From assembly GCA_900754855.1 (NCBI GenBank), contig CAAEEI010000016.1, forward strand, positions 1 through 43,124: a DNA stretch of 43,124 nucleotides. Direction: 5' to 3'. Position 1 is the stretch's first letter; each line of letters starts with the position of its first letter. A program made the translations under genes and the position numbers. This DNA comes from Lachnospiraceae bacterium (GTDB lineage: Bacteria; Bacillota; Clostridia; Lachnospirales; Lachnospiraceae). The notes under the pieces were generated by a model. It was given only the letters and a program-made list of their open reading frames with translations, did no database searches and was not told the origin of the DNA. Shown in pieces: positions 1 through 7,979 of this stretch.

Positions 1-39
1 TGTCAAGTACTGACGGAACGTTCCTGCAGGATGACCTTT

Positions 40-1971
40 TCAATGGATCACATAATCGCCAATCAGGTTATAATCCAGGACTTTTTTACAGGTATCCAGC
101 AACGTAATCGCCCGGTCCGCATACCGTTGACACAATGTCTCGTTAAGGTTCATTTTCTTTCCACTGCTCAGATTCCATAGGGTTCCCCTTTCCACCGTTC
201 CGTCTTTTCCAATGCCGAAAAGCATCTGATTATCTCCGGTGATAAATGAGCCTTTTCCAATATAGGAAATCTGCGCAACAAATCCTTCTTCCGCATTGAG
301 CAGATCCTGGCCAAAAACAAAGGGATGACCGGGTTCCACTCCCATTAAGTTTGCTATGGTCGGCATAATATCTACCTGTCCCCCTACCGTATCCACCGTT
401 CTGGCTTCGCCTAATCCCGGCAAGTGAATCAGCAGCGGTACATTCAACATTTCTTCATAATTGTATTCTTTATCCAGAAAAAGACTCATCCTGCTTTTGA
501 CCGACGGCGTCTCCATATTCATCCCCTGATGATCGCCATATATTACGATCATCGTATTTTCATATAATCCGCTGGCCTTTAAATATTGCAGAAGTTTTCC
601 GAAGGCTTCATCGGTGTAACGCACGGTCTGCATATACCCGCCGAAGGTCGTGTTCTCATCGGATGGCTGCAGCCGGAGACTGGCTAAGGCCGGATCCAGT
701 TCATAGGGAATATGATTGGTCAGCGTGATCATGAATCCGAAAAATGGCTGCGGTTTTTCTTTAAGAATGTCCACCGCCTGACGAAACATTTCCTTATCGG
801 TAAGACCAAATCCCGCAGTTTCTGTCATGTTCAGCTTTTCCTGAGAATAAAACTGCTGAAATCCCTGATTTTTATAGGCTTCCTCCCGATTCCAGAAAGT
901 TTTCACATAACCATGAAAAGCCATTGCGCCATAGCCTTCCTTTCGCAGCATCCAGGGCAGCCCCTGAAAGGTATTATCCACATACAAACGATAGCATTCC
1001 CGTTCCTCATTGGGATAGAGACCATTCAAAGCGGCAAACTCTGCATCACTGGTGTTTCCCACTCCTGTCGTTGAATAAAAATGGTTAAAATATAAGGTAT
1101 CTTCCTGCAACAGAGCATTGAGATTTGGCGTCAGTTCCTGTCCATTATACTCGGCCTTCAGCACAAAATCGTTGAGGGATTCTGTCTGAATCAGAAGCAG
1201 ATTTTTCCCCCTGGCTATTCCCTGATAGCGTACCCCCGAAGACCGGGGCACCGTTTCCCTGATTGTTTTGCGGATTGCTTCCTGATCTGCTTCTCCCCGT
1301 TTCATCTTTCCTGCCACATTAACCAGAAAATCGTTGGCATGGTAGGTAAAAAATTCGATATGATTAACCTTTTGCACCGATCGCAATTCATCCGGATTGC
1401 CGCTATAATAGCACCAGCACCCTGCTGCCGCCAGAAACAACAGAGTATATCTGCCGACATACCAGAAAAAATCCGGCGTTTTTCGCTGGGCGAGACTTAT
1501 CTTTTTTTCTTTTTGACGGCTTCCATATAAAGCGATGACAAAAGGATAATCCACGAGAGTAAGTAAACATAAAGGATTTACCGACGCCCCCAGCACATTG
1601 GCCTCTCCGGCCACCTGCCCCAGACTCCCCAGTTGATAAATCTGATTTATGGAAATATATTTTCCAAAATAACTGCTGTAGGCCGCATCCGCAAACATTC
1701 CTATGGTTATCACCGTATAAAGGAGATAAAAAGTGTATTTGCTTCCACGATTTCTTCCTATAGAACATCCTTCAAACAAGGCCCACAGGAACAGGAAAGT
1801 CAAAATCGGAACCTCGTAGATATTCATCATGTCCAACCGGTCTGTCTGCCAGTAATATATCAGCATTTTCAGCGCAAGCAGCGGATACACCAGCCAGAAT
1901 TTTTTTATGTAAAGTTTTTTTCCGTCTTTTTTCACCGTCATAATCTCCTTCGATGATCTGTTTTCCGGCAT
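40..1971 (-). CDS. LTA synthase-like membrane sulfatase (polyglycerolphosphate transferase family)
   Basis: Membrane-anchored alkaline-phosphatase/sulfatase-fold enzyme of 643 residues, of the LtaS family that polymerises glycerol phosphate into lipoteichoic acid or modifies surface glycans outside the cell. The first ~200 residues hold about five hydrophobic segments. The extracellular domain starts at NLLLIQTESLND and contains the nucleophile region NTSDAEF, with the likely catalytic Thr at about residue 307. The metal-binding YGDHQG motif lies further on. The length is normal for the family. The first ATG has no clear ribosome binding site. A second ATG ten codons in (1941) follows AAGGAG by only three bases, so the start is uncertain. 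The gene lies just downstream of a terminator-like hairpin after the SPFH gene. Related glycan phosphotransferases (phosphoethanolamine or phosphoglycerol) cannot be excluded. The family is certain, the exact substrate is not. Confidence 0.88.
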   Translation of the reverse strand: MPENRSSKEIMTVKKDGKKLYIKKFWLVYPLLALKMLIYYWQTDRLDMMNIYEVPILTFLFLWALFEGCSIGRNRGSKYTFYLLYTVITIGMFADAAYSSYFGKYISINQIYQLGSLGQVAGEANVLGASVNPLCLLTLVDYPFVIALYGSRQKEKKISLAQRKTPDFFWYVGRYTLLFLAAAGCWCYYSGNPDELRSVQKVNHIEFFTYHANDFLVNVAGKMKRGEADQEAIRKTIRETVPRSSGVRYQGIARGKNLLLIQTESLNDFVLKAEYNGQELTPNLNALLQEDTLYFNHFYSTTGVGNTSDAEFAALNGLYPNEERECYRLYVDNTFQGLPWMLRKEGYGAMAFHGYVKTFWNREEAYKNQGFQQFYSQEKLNMTETAGFGLTDKEMFRQAVDILKEKPQPFFGFMITLTNHIPYELDPALASLRLQPSDENTTFGGYMQTVRYTDEAFGKLLQYLKASGLYENTMIVIYGDHQGMNMETPSVKSRMSLFLDKEYNYEEMLNVPLLIHLPGLGEARTVDTVGGQVDIMPTIANLMGVEPGHPFVFGQDLLNAEEGFVAQISYIGKGSFITGDNQMLFGIGKDGTVERGTLWNLSSGKKMNLNETLCQRYADRAITLLDTCKKVLDYNLIGDYVIH

Positions 1972-1993
1972 GCCGTATTTTCCGCCATGACAG

Positions 1994-2050
1994 AAAAAGG
2001 TACTGCGAAACCTTTTTCAACATATTTCGTTGAAGCGGTCTCACAGTACC
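1994..2050 (-). terminator. Rho-independent terminator-like hairpin after the SPFH gene
   Basis: Read on the minus strand, GGTACTGTGAGACC pairs with GGTTTCGCAGTACC. An inner CTTCAAC/GTTGAA stem sits inside, and TTTTT follows immediately. It lies 38 bases past the SPFH stop and only 23 bases before the LtaS-like start, which leaves almost no room for a separate promoter in the gap. Confidence 0.75.
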
Positions 2051-2088
2051 CGTCTTCTATTCTCATCTCCCTGTCCATAAGACGACAG

Positions 2089-3057
2089 TTAGTTTTTCAA
2101 CTCTTCCTGCAGCTTATCTGCGGAATCAGGATCAACCGCCACTTCTTTAATAGAAGTTACCAGACCGGCAAGACTTTGTATCTCTGATGGCACAATGATC
2201 TTCGTCGCTCTTCCGTCGGCAGCCTTCGCAAAGGCATCCAGAGATTTGAGTTTAATTACCGCGTCATCTGCTCCGGCTTCTTTTATTGCCTTAAGACCGG
2301 CTGCTGTAGCCTGCTGAACCTTGAGGATCGCTTCTGCCTGTCCTTCTGCTTCACGAATCGTCGCTTCTTTTTTCGCTTCTGCTTTCAGAATTGCCGACTC
2401 CTTCTCCGCTTCTGCTTCCAGAATCATGGCGTCTTTATGGCCTTCCGCGATAAGTACGGAAGATTTTTTCTCCCCTTCTGCCCGCAGGATAGCTTCTCTT
2501 CGCTCACGTTCTGCCTTCATCTGTTTTTCCATGGCATTCTGAATCTCTGTCGGCGGAATAATGTTCTTTAATTCCACACGATTGACCTTAATGCCCCATG
2601 GATCAGTCGCCACATCCAGGGTGGCCCGCATCTTCGTATTGATCGTTTCGCGGGATGTCAGCGTGGCATCCAGTTCCAGATCGCCAATGATATTACGAAG
2701 CGTTGTGGCTGTCAGATTTTCAATGGCCATGATCGGATTATCCACACCGTACGCATACAGCTTAGGATCGGTGATCTGATAGTAAACGACGGTATCGATC
2801 CGCATGGTTACATTATCTTTCGTAATCACCGGCTGCGGGGCAAAATCCACCACCTGTTCTTTCAGCATTACCTTTTTCGCTACTCTGTCAATAAACGGCA
2901 CTTTAAAATGTAAGCCGACCGACCATGTTCCATTGTAAGCGCCAAGTCTTTCAATCACATATGCCTGGGCCTGTGGTACAATGCGTACACAGGATACGAC
3001 AATGTAAATGACCAGTAAAATAATAATGATGCCAAAGATTGTACCGCTAATACTCAT
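2089..3057 (-). CDS. SPFH/Band 7 domain protein (stomatin/QmcA-like)
   Basis: A membrane scaffold protein of 322 residues from the stomatin/prohibitin/flotillin superfamily. These proteins organise membrane microdomains and often interact with proteases or with NfeD proteins. Residues 1-25 are one hydrophobic anchor (IFGIIIILLVIYIVVSCV). A Band 7 domain follows, starting near VPQAQAYVIERLGAY. A long Ala/Glu/Lys-rich helix at about residues 170-260 (EGHKDAMILEAEAEKE) is typical of the coiled-coil part. AAGGAGG stands eight bases before the ATG. The gene follows the NfeD-like gene by 41 bases, the classic NfeD-stomatin pairing. Family assignment is firm; the cellular role is not defined by sequence. 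Confidence 0.93.
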   Translation of the reverse strand: MSISGTIFGIIIILLVIYIVVSCVRIVPQAQAYVIERLGAYNGTWSVGLHFKVPFIDRVAKKVMLKEQVVDFAPQPVITKDNVTMRIDTVVYYQITDPKLYAYGVDNPIMAIENLTATTLRNIIGDLELDATLTSRETINTKMRATLDVATDPWGIKVNRVELKNIIPPTEIQNAMEKQMKAERERREAILRAEGEKKSSVLIAEGHKDAMILEAEAEKESAILKAEAKKEATIREAEGQAEAILKVQQATAAGLKAIKEAGADDAVIKLKSLDAFAKAADGRATKIIVPSEIQSLAGLVTSIKEVAVDPDSADKLQEELKN

Positions 3058-3098
3058 ATTGTTTCCTCCTTATTTCGGCTCTGCGTGCAGACGGCTTT

Positions 3099-3539
3099 TT
3101 ACTCACTGTCTGTTATGGGTTCAACGATCAGCTTCACCCCGGAAATCGCCGTTATTCTGACCTTCGTATTCTCCGGTATGCTCCTCTCCTCCGAGGTACT
3201 TCTCGCTGTCCAGACCTGCCCTTTAACCGTAACCTGTCCTTCTGCCCGCAGGTTATCAATGGTCTGCGTCACCATACAGACGCAGCCAATCAGGCTCTCT
3301 GCATTCGTTCTTACCGTTCTGTTATTCAGATATTTTCTGGCAAGGGGTCTTGTAAAAAGCAACACGATGGCTGATACTACCGCAAAAGCAAGGATCTGAA
3401 CCCACAACGACAAACCCAACGCCGCCATCACCGCTCCAACCAGAGCGCCCACGGCAAACCATATGGTCGTCAGTCCCATCGTCAGTATCTCCAGCAACAC
3501 AAATGCTGCCGCTGCAATCAACCAATACATTACTGTCAT
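3099..3539 (-). CDS. NfeD-like membrane protein (short, NfeD1b type)
   Basis: A short NfeD-family protein of 146 residues, the usual partner of an adjacent SPFH protein. The N-terminal ~75 residues form three or four transmembrane helices (from MYWLIAAAAFVLLEI to AVVSAIVLLFTRPLA). The C-terminal part (about 85-146) is an OB-fold domain of the NfeD type, with the GQVTVKGQVW stretch. The start was placed at the ATG at 3539 because GGGAGG lies ten bases upstream. An earlier ATG at 3557 overlaps that ribosome binding site. It is the first gene of a two-gene unit with SPFH and has its own promoter. No serine protease domain is present, unlike long NfeD1a proteins. Confidence 0.87.
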   Translation of the reverse strand: MTVMYWLIAAAAFVLLEILTMGLTTIWFAVGALVGAVMAALGLSLWVQILAFAVVSAIVLLFTRPLARKYLNNRTVRTNAESLIGCVCMVTQTIDNLRAEGQVTVKGQVWTARSTSEERSIPENTKVRITAISGVKLIVEPITDSE

Positions 3540-3576
3540 CGTTCTTCTACCTCCCATCTGCAGTTTTTATGGTCTC

Positions 3577-3605
3577 ATTGTAGCCTATACCCATACAGAA
3601 GTAAA
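3577..3605 (-). promoter_or_regulatory. Sigma-A-type promoter of the nfeD-SPFH unit
   Basis: On the minus strand a -35 TTTACT (3605-3600) is followed, after a 17-base spacer, by a -10 TACAAT (3582-3577). Transcription would start about 30 bases before the NfeD start codon. Spacing and the -10 match the consensus well. Confidence 0.6.
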
Positions 3606-3652
3606 TAATATTTTACCGATTTAATTAAAAATTAACCGTTCGTTTATATTTA

Positions 3653-3802
3653 CTATCTGGATGTGATTCCCGAACATTTCCGGCAGTTTCCGCTACACCC
3701 GCTGCAGCCGGGACATCTTCCGTTTTTACGGCCTTTATGCATATGGAACACCGCAGCCAAAAGCCACAACACTATTATACCTACTATGAGAATATTTCCC
3801 AT
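3653..3802 (-). CDS. FeoB-associated Cys-rich membrane protein
   Basis: A 49-residue protein. One N-terminal transmembrane helix (GNILIVGIIVLWLLAAVF) is followed by a basic, Cys-rich tail with the motif CPGCSGCSGNCRKC. This is the signature of the FeoB-associated Cys-rich membrane protein family, found next to feoB in many Firmicutes. The tail presumably handles Fe(II) or an Fe-S cluster on the cytoplasmic side, but the function is unproven. The ATG is preceded by AGAGGAA. It lies 73 bases downstream of feoB on the same strand, so it should be co-transcribed. No clear terminator follows it. Confidence 0.88.
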   Translation of the reverse strand: MGNILIVGIIVLWLLAAVFHMHKGRKNGRCPGCSGCSGNCRKCSGITSR

Positions 3803-3875
3803 GTTTCTCTCTTCCTCTTTCTAAAATTTTCTAATTTTCTTCATTCTTTTTCTTTTCATCATTTGACAAGTTCTT

Positions 3876-5888
3876 CTATAAGAATAAAGAACCAAACTGG
3901 AACACTGCGGCGGCAGCCACCCAGGCCACTGCACATTGTAAAACAACCACGCCCACGGTCCGCCAAAGTGAATCCATCTCCCGGCGTATGGCGGCGATTG
4001 CGGCTACGCAAGGCGTATATAATAAGGTGAATACCAGAAAACTCACTGCGGATAATGGCGTAAACAGCGTTCCCAGTGCGCCGGAAACTTTGGAAACACT
4101 TGTGCCCATCAGCACACTCAGGGTGGAAACCACCGCTTCTTTAGCCGTAATTCCGGTTACCAGCGCCGTAGGGATTCTCCAGTCGCCAAAGCCCAGCGGT
4201 ACGAACAATGGCGCGATTCCCCGGCCAATCATGGCCAGAAGGCTGTCCGCACTGTCCGCCGCCACATTCAGACGGGCGTCAAAGGTCTGTAAAAACCAGA
4301 TGATGATGGTGGCGACAAAAATAATCGTAAAGGCTTTTTCCACAAAATCTCTGGCCTTTTCCCACATGAGCAGTAAAACACTTTTCACCGAAGGGAAACG
4401 ATAATTCGGTAATTCCATGACAAATGGCATCGGTTTTCCTTTAAACAGAAACTTCTTAAAAAGCAACGCCATCAGGATTCCCATGGCAATGCCCCCAAAA
4501 TACAACAAAGTCATCACCAGCACACCGTGATCCGGGAAAAAAGCTGCGGTAAATACGGTATAAATCGGAATTTTGGCCGAACAGCTGATGAAAGGAATCA
4601 ACATGATCGTCATGTGTTTATCCCGTTCTGAATACAACGTACGACTGGACATAACCGCCGGAACAGAACAGCCGAATCCGATGAGCATCGGCACAAAGCT
4701 CCGGCCTGAAAGGCCGATTTTTCGCAGAAGCGTATCCATGACAAAGGCAATCCTTGCCATATAGCCCGAGTCTTCCAAAATAGACAGAAAGAAGAACAAC
4801 ACCAGAATAATCGGCAAAAAACTTAATACACTGCCCACACCGGCAAATACTCCGTCAATAACCAGGCTTTTTACTACGGGGTTAATGCCATAAATCGTCA
4901 AGCCATATTCTACCCATCCACTTAAACGATCTATGCCTTCACTGAGAAATTTACTTAAAAATGCGCCGACGCTTCCAAAGGTCATCCAGAAAATAAAGAC
5001 CATAATGGCTCCAAAAACCGGCAGGGCAAGGTATCGGTTGGTCAGTACACTGTCTATCTTCTGGCTGCGGAGATATTCTTTACTGATCTGGCACTTAGTC
5101 ACGGCCCGTCTGCAAAGCCCTTCGATAAAGCTATACCGCATATCTGCCATGGCTGCGTTTCTGTCCAGGCCACTATCTCTTTCCATCTCGATGATCCCGT
5201 GTTCCATCATATCCCGTTCATTTTGGGAAAGCTGCAGTCTTTGGATAATATCCTCATCTCCTTCGATGCATTTTACCGCAGCAAATCTGGCATTGATCCC
5301 TATTTTTTTTGCGTGATCTTCGACCTGATGATAGATACCGTGAATACATCGGTGTACCGGTCCGGGTTCACAAAAATCATAAATGCCGGGACTTTTTTTC
5401 TTTTCTGCCACTCTGAAAATCGCAGAAATCAGATCTTCCACCCCTTCATTCTTAATGGCGCTGATGGGAATAACCGGAATCCCCAGTTCTTCTTCCATTC
5501 TTTTCACATCGATGGATCCGCCATTATTGTACACTTCATCCATCATGTTCAACGCCAGTACCATTGGAATATGTAAGTCAATTAACTGCAGAGTCAGATA
5601 AAGATTTCTCTCGATGTTTGTCGCATCAACAATGTTAATGATTCCTTCTGGTTTTTCATGAAGCAAAAAATCTCTGGTCACGATTTCTTCACTGGTATAA
5701 GGCCGCAGAGAATATATCCCCGGTAAATCAACCACTTCACCGACCATTCCATTTCCCGCTTTCATCTGCCCCATTTTTTGTTCTACCGTCACTCCCGGAA
5801 AATTCCCTACATGCTGATTAGAACCGGTAAGCTGATTAAACAAAGTCGTCTTTCCACAATTTTGATTACCAATCAATGCAAATACCAT
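3876..5888 (-). CDS. feoB: Ferrous iron transporter B (FeoB)
   Basis: The membrane permease for Fe(II) uptake, 670 residues, at the shorter end for the family. An N-terminal G domain carries GNQNCGKTT (G1, residues 7-15), DLPG (G3) and NMMDE (G4). A FeoB-specific helical domain follows, to about residue 270. The C-terminal half holds about eight transmembrane segments with two Gate repeats, including the conserved Cys motif FIGFGCSVPAVM. The G1 Gln replaces the more usual Pro of GNPN. The gene sits 21 bases after feoA, with a small Cys-rich partner downstream. Iron-dependent control is inferred from the palindromes upstream of feoA. Confidence 0.97.
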   Translation of the reverse strand: MVFALIGNQNCGKTTLFNQLTGSNQHVGNFPGVTVEQKMGQMKAGNGMVGEVVDLPGIYSLRPYTSEEIVTRDFLLHEKPEGIINIVDATNIERNLYLTLQLIDLHIPMVLALNMMDEVYNNGGSIDVKRMEEELGIPVIPISAIKNEGVEDLISAIFRVAEKKKSPGIYDFCEPGPVHRCIHGIYHQVEDHAKKIGINARFAAVKCIEGDEDIIQRLQLSQNERDMMEHGIIEMERDSGLDRNAAMADMRYSFIEGLCRRAVTKCQISKEYLRSQKIDSVLTNRYLALPVFGAIMVFIFWMTFGSVGAFLSKFLSEGIDRLSGWVEYGLTIYGINPVVKSLVIDGVFAGVGSVLSFLPIILVLFFFLSILEDSGYMARIAFVMDTLLRKIGLSGRSFVPMLIGFGCSVPAVMSSRTLYSERDKHMTIMLIPFISCSAKIPIYTVFTAAFFPDHGVLVMTLLYFGGIAMGILMALLFKKFLFKGKPMPFVMELPNYRFPSVKSVLLLMWEKARDFVEKAFTIIFVATIIIWFLQTFDARLNVAADSADSLLAMIGRGIAPLFVPLGFGDWRIPTALVTGITAKEAVVSTLSVLMGTSVSKVSGALGTLFTPLSAVSFLVFTLLYTPCVAAIAAIRREMDSLWRTVGVVVLQCAVAWVAAAAVFQFGSLFL

Positions 5889-5909
5889 AGTTTTCCATCC
5901 TCTTTTCTG

Positions 5910-6128
5910 TTATCTCAGCTCGATCATCGCGGCATCTTCTTTTCTTATGGTAATATCATACCCGCGAAGATGAATCTGTATCGGATCGCCCAACGGCGCC
6001 ACTTTTAATATTCTGACCTTAGTTCTGGGAATCAATCCCATATCCAGAAAACGACAACGGAGAGTTCCTTCTCCTCCTACCGTTTTAATTTCTCCTTCCT
6101 GCCCGATCGGCAGTTCCGCCAATGTCAT
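5910..6128 (-). CDS. feoA: Ferrous iron transport protein A (FeoA)
   Basis: A 72-residue SH3-like protein that acts with FeoB in the cytoplasm. It shows the family pattern: LPIGQEGEI at the start, CRFLDMGLIPRTKVRILKVAPLGDPI in pieces in the middle, and a final RGYDITIRKEDAAMI. A strong AGGAGGGG ribosome binding site precedes the ATG. It is the first recognised gene of feoA-feoB-Cys-rich, behind a leader of about 150 bases. The leader contains two operator-like palindromes and a possible 21-codon ORF. Confidence 0.95.
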   Translation of the reverse strand: MTLAELPIGQEGEIKTVGGEGTLRCRFLDMGLIPRTKVRILKVAPLGDPIQIHLRGYDITIRKEDAAMIELR

Positions 6129-6139
6129 ACCGTCCCCTC

Positions 6140-6205
6140 CTATTTCCGTTTCCGTAATTTTTCTTCCGGCAATGGTTTATGCTTATTCTCATGCTTTTCG
6201 TTCAT
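6140..6205 (-). CDS. Possible 21-codon leader ORF upstream of feoA
   Basis: A small ORF starts MNEKHENKHKPL, is very rich in Lys, Glu and His, and ends in a TAG that abuts the feoA ribosome binding site. Its own ribosome binding site is weak (GGAAG). It could be a leader peptide, a small unannotated protein or chance. Only its position inside the feo transcript supports it. Confidence 0.22.
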   Translation of the reverse strand: MNEKHENKHKPLPEEKLRKRK

Positions 6206-6233
6206 TTGCTTCCGGCCTGCGCCGTCTCAAAAG

Positions 6234-6296
6234 TTAGCATATTTTAATTAAAGTTAGTATCCACTAAACTCTTAAACTACCGTTAGTATATGCTAA
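6234..6296 (-). promoter_or_regulatory. Three operator-like palindromes upstream of feoA (DtxR/MntR-like)
   Basis: Three related 14-base sites occur: TTAGCATATTTTAA (6234-6247), TTAGTATCCACTAA (6254-6267) and TTAGTATATGCTAA (6283-6296). They share TTAG at one end and YTAA at the other. Starts are 20 and 29 bases apart, close to two and three helical turns. The third covers the feo -10 box. The symmetry resembles operators of DtxR-family metalloregulators; that regulator identity is inferred and no such gene is in the window. Confidence 0.6.
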
Positions 6297-6313
6297 ATAA
6301 AAAAAATAATCAA
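6285..6313 (-). promoter_or_regulatory. feoAB promoter
   Basis: On the minus strand, TTGATT (6313-6308) and TATACT (6290-6285) are separated by exactly 17 bases. The -10 is inside the third operator-like palindrome, which would make metal-dependent repression by occlusion straightforward. Confidence 0.62.
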
Positions 6314-6403
6314 TAGTTTTTCTTTGAAAATACGGCATAAACAAGGGCTGTTTTCTGCATTTTTGTTTTGGAGAACCAGAGGATGGGCAAGATGGCTTCC
6401 AAA

Positions 6404-6472
6404 CAAAAAAAGTTCATCGGAAAAAGACCTTTTTAATCCTGACATTAACCGGGTCTTTGCCGATGAACTTTC
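6404..6472 (-). terminator. Terminator of the long hem-cob operon, after hemB
   Basis: Read on the minus strand, AAAGTTCATCGG pairs with CCGATGAACTTT, with an inner AAAGACC/GGTCTTT stem. A run of seven T follows. It lies about 35 bases past the hemB stop and is the only clear intrinsic terminator seen by eye across the whole biosynthetic operon. Confidence 0.85.
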
Positions 6473-6507
6473 TTCTCATTTGTTTATGATGTCTTTACAG
6501 GGACAGT

Positions 6508-7476
6508 TTACTTCTCCTCTTTGAGCCAGGACGCCACATCCAACGCATGGTAGGTGATGATCATCTGTGCTCCTGCACGTTTCATGCCAATCATATTTTC
6601 CATGACCAGCTTCCTTTCATCTACCCAGCCGTTGGCTGCCGCCGCCTTCACAATGGAGTATTCGCCACTGACATTGTATGCGCACAGCGGCATATTGGTT
6701 TCCATGGATGCCATTTTTAAAATATCCAGATATGCCAGCGCCGGCTTAATAATAATAATGTCTGCGCCTTCGTCAATATCATCCTGAATATCTCTCATGG
6801 CTTCTCTTGGATTATGGAAATCCATCTGGTATGTCTTTCTGTCACCAAATCCCGGAGCGGAATGTGCCGCGTCACGGAACGGGCCATAATAACCGGAAGC
6901 CATTTTTGCGCTGTAAGCCATAATTGGTGTATTTTCCAGTCCCGCCTCATCTAAAGCCGCACGGATTGCCGCCACATGACCATCCATCATGTTTGACGGC
7001 GCCACCATATCTGCGCCTGCCTGTGCGCAGGTAACTGCCGTTTTTGCCAGCAGCGGCAACGTTTCATCATTTAAAATAATACCGTCTTTAATCAGTCCGC
7101 AATGTCCGTGGGAAGTATATTCACAAAGGCAAATATCTGCGATAACTACCAGTTCAGGAAATACTTTCTTGATATAGCGAATCGCCTCCTGAATAATCCC
7201 GTGCTCATTATAAGCTTCCGTACCACATTCATCTTTATGCGCCGGAATACCAAATAATAACACGCCTTTAATCCCCGCTTCCCGGATGCGGTCCAGTTCC
7301 TCATCTAAACGGTCGATGGAATACTGATAAATTCCCGGCATGGAATCAATCGGGCTTTTAATCCCTGTGCCTTCCATAACAAATAATGGATAAATCAAAT
7401 CGGAAACACTGACGGAAGTTTCACAAACCAGTGCCCGCATATTTTCTGATGCACGTAAACGTCTTCTGCGAATCAT
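6508..7476 (-). CDS. hemB: Porphobilinogen synthase (delta-aminolevulinic acid dehydratase)
   Basis: Condenses two 5-aminolevulinates to porphobilinogen in the cytoplasm. It is 322 residues, normal for the family. The Zn-type cysteine segment ICLCEYTSHGHCG is present. The first active-site lysine is in YSAKMASGYYGPF and the Schiff-base lysine in IIIKPALAYLD (about residue 244). It is the last gene of the operon, directly before the terminator, although it acts near the beginning of the pathway. The assignment is certain. Confidence 0.98.
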   Translation of the reverse strand: MIRRRRLRASENMRALVCETSVSVSDLIYPLFVMEGTGIKSPIDSMPGIYQYSIDRLDEELDRIREAGIKGVLLFGIPAHKDECGTEAYNEHGIIQEAIRYIKKVFPELVVIADICLCEYTSHGHCGLIKDGIILNDETLPLLAKTAVTCAQAGADMVAPSNMMDGHVAAIRAALDEAGLENTPIMAYSAKMASGYYGPFRDAAHSAPGFGDRKTYQMDFHNPREAMRDIQDDIDEGADIIIIKPALAYLDILKMASMETNMPLCAYNVSGEYSIVKAAAANGWVDERKLVMENMIGMKRAGAQMIITYHALDVASWLKEEK

Positions 7477-7544
7477 TTCAATCTCCTCCTTTTTCGCTGA
7501 CTGTATCTTTTTTCATTATACACCTGACAGAGGGACAAAACCAG

Positions 7545-7964
7545 TTACAATTCCAGAAACTGTATCATTCCCGGTCCCAGATTTTCTGTTGGTCGTGCGG
7601 TAAACCCGTGTTTTTCATAAAATTTTTCTCTTCCTCTGGCACACATCAGGTCGAACATCATGGTGGTTCCCGGAAATCCGATATTCACCACAAAGTCTTT
7701 AAGAGATTCCAGAATCATTCCCCCAATTCCTTCTCCCTGTACTTCCGGTCGGATAATCAAATCCTGCACATAGCAGATGATTGCTCCATCGCCAACGATT
7801 CGTCCCATTCCCACAGCCCTTCCATCTTTATAGGCTACCAGCGTATAAAGACTGTGATCCAGTCCCCTTCTGGCCTGATCTCTGGTCAGCCTGCGAAAAT
7901 TTACCGCTGCCCGGAGTTCCAGGTAGGTGTCAATATCCAACCGGTCTTCTACCAAATGTACCAT
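7545..7964 (-). CDS. GNAT family N-acetyltransferase
   Basis: A 139-residue single-domain GNAT protein. Acetyl-CoA binding is indicated by the motif A region DLIIRPEVQGEGIGGMILESL (Q-x-x-G-x-G). The C-terminal half has the common KFYEKHGF segment. The acceptor substrate cannot be told from sequence. It sits inside the tetrapyrrole operon, 15 bases after the precorrin-2 dehydrogenase and 68 bases before hemB, with no terminator on either side. It may be a passenger or may act on a pathway component; the link to tetrapyrroles is only positional. Confidence 0.88.
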   Translation of the reverse strand: MVHLVEDRLDIDTYLELRAAVNFRRLTRDQARRGLDHSLYTLVAYKDGRAVGMGRIVGDGAIICYVQDLIIRPEVQGEGIGGMILESLKDFVVNIGFPGTTMMFDLMCARGREKFYEKHGFTARPTENLGPGMIQFLEL

Positions 7965-7979
7965 TCTTATTAACCTGCC

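Noticed and set aside
1772..2044. 90-codon minus-strand frame over the LtaS-like start
   Set aside because: It overlaps the strongly supported sulfatase gene in another frame and spans the terminator hairpin.
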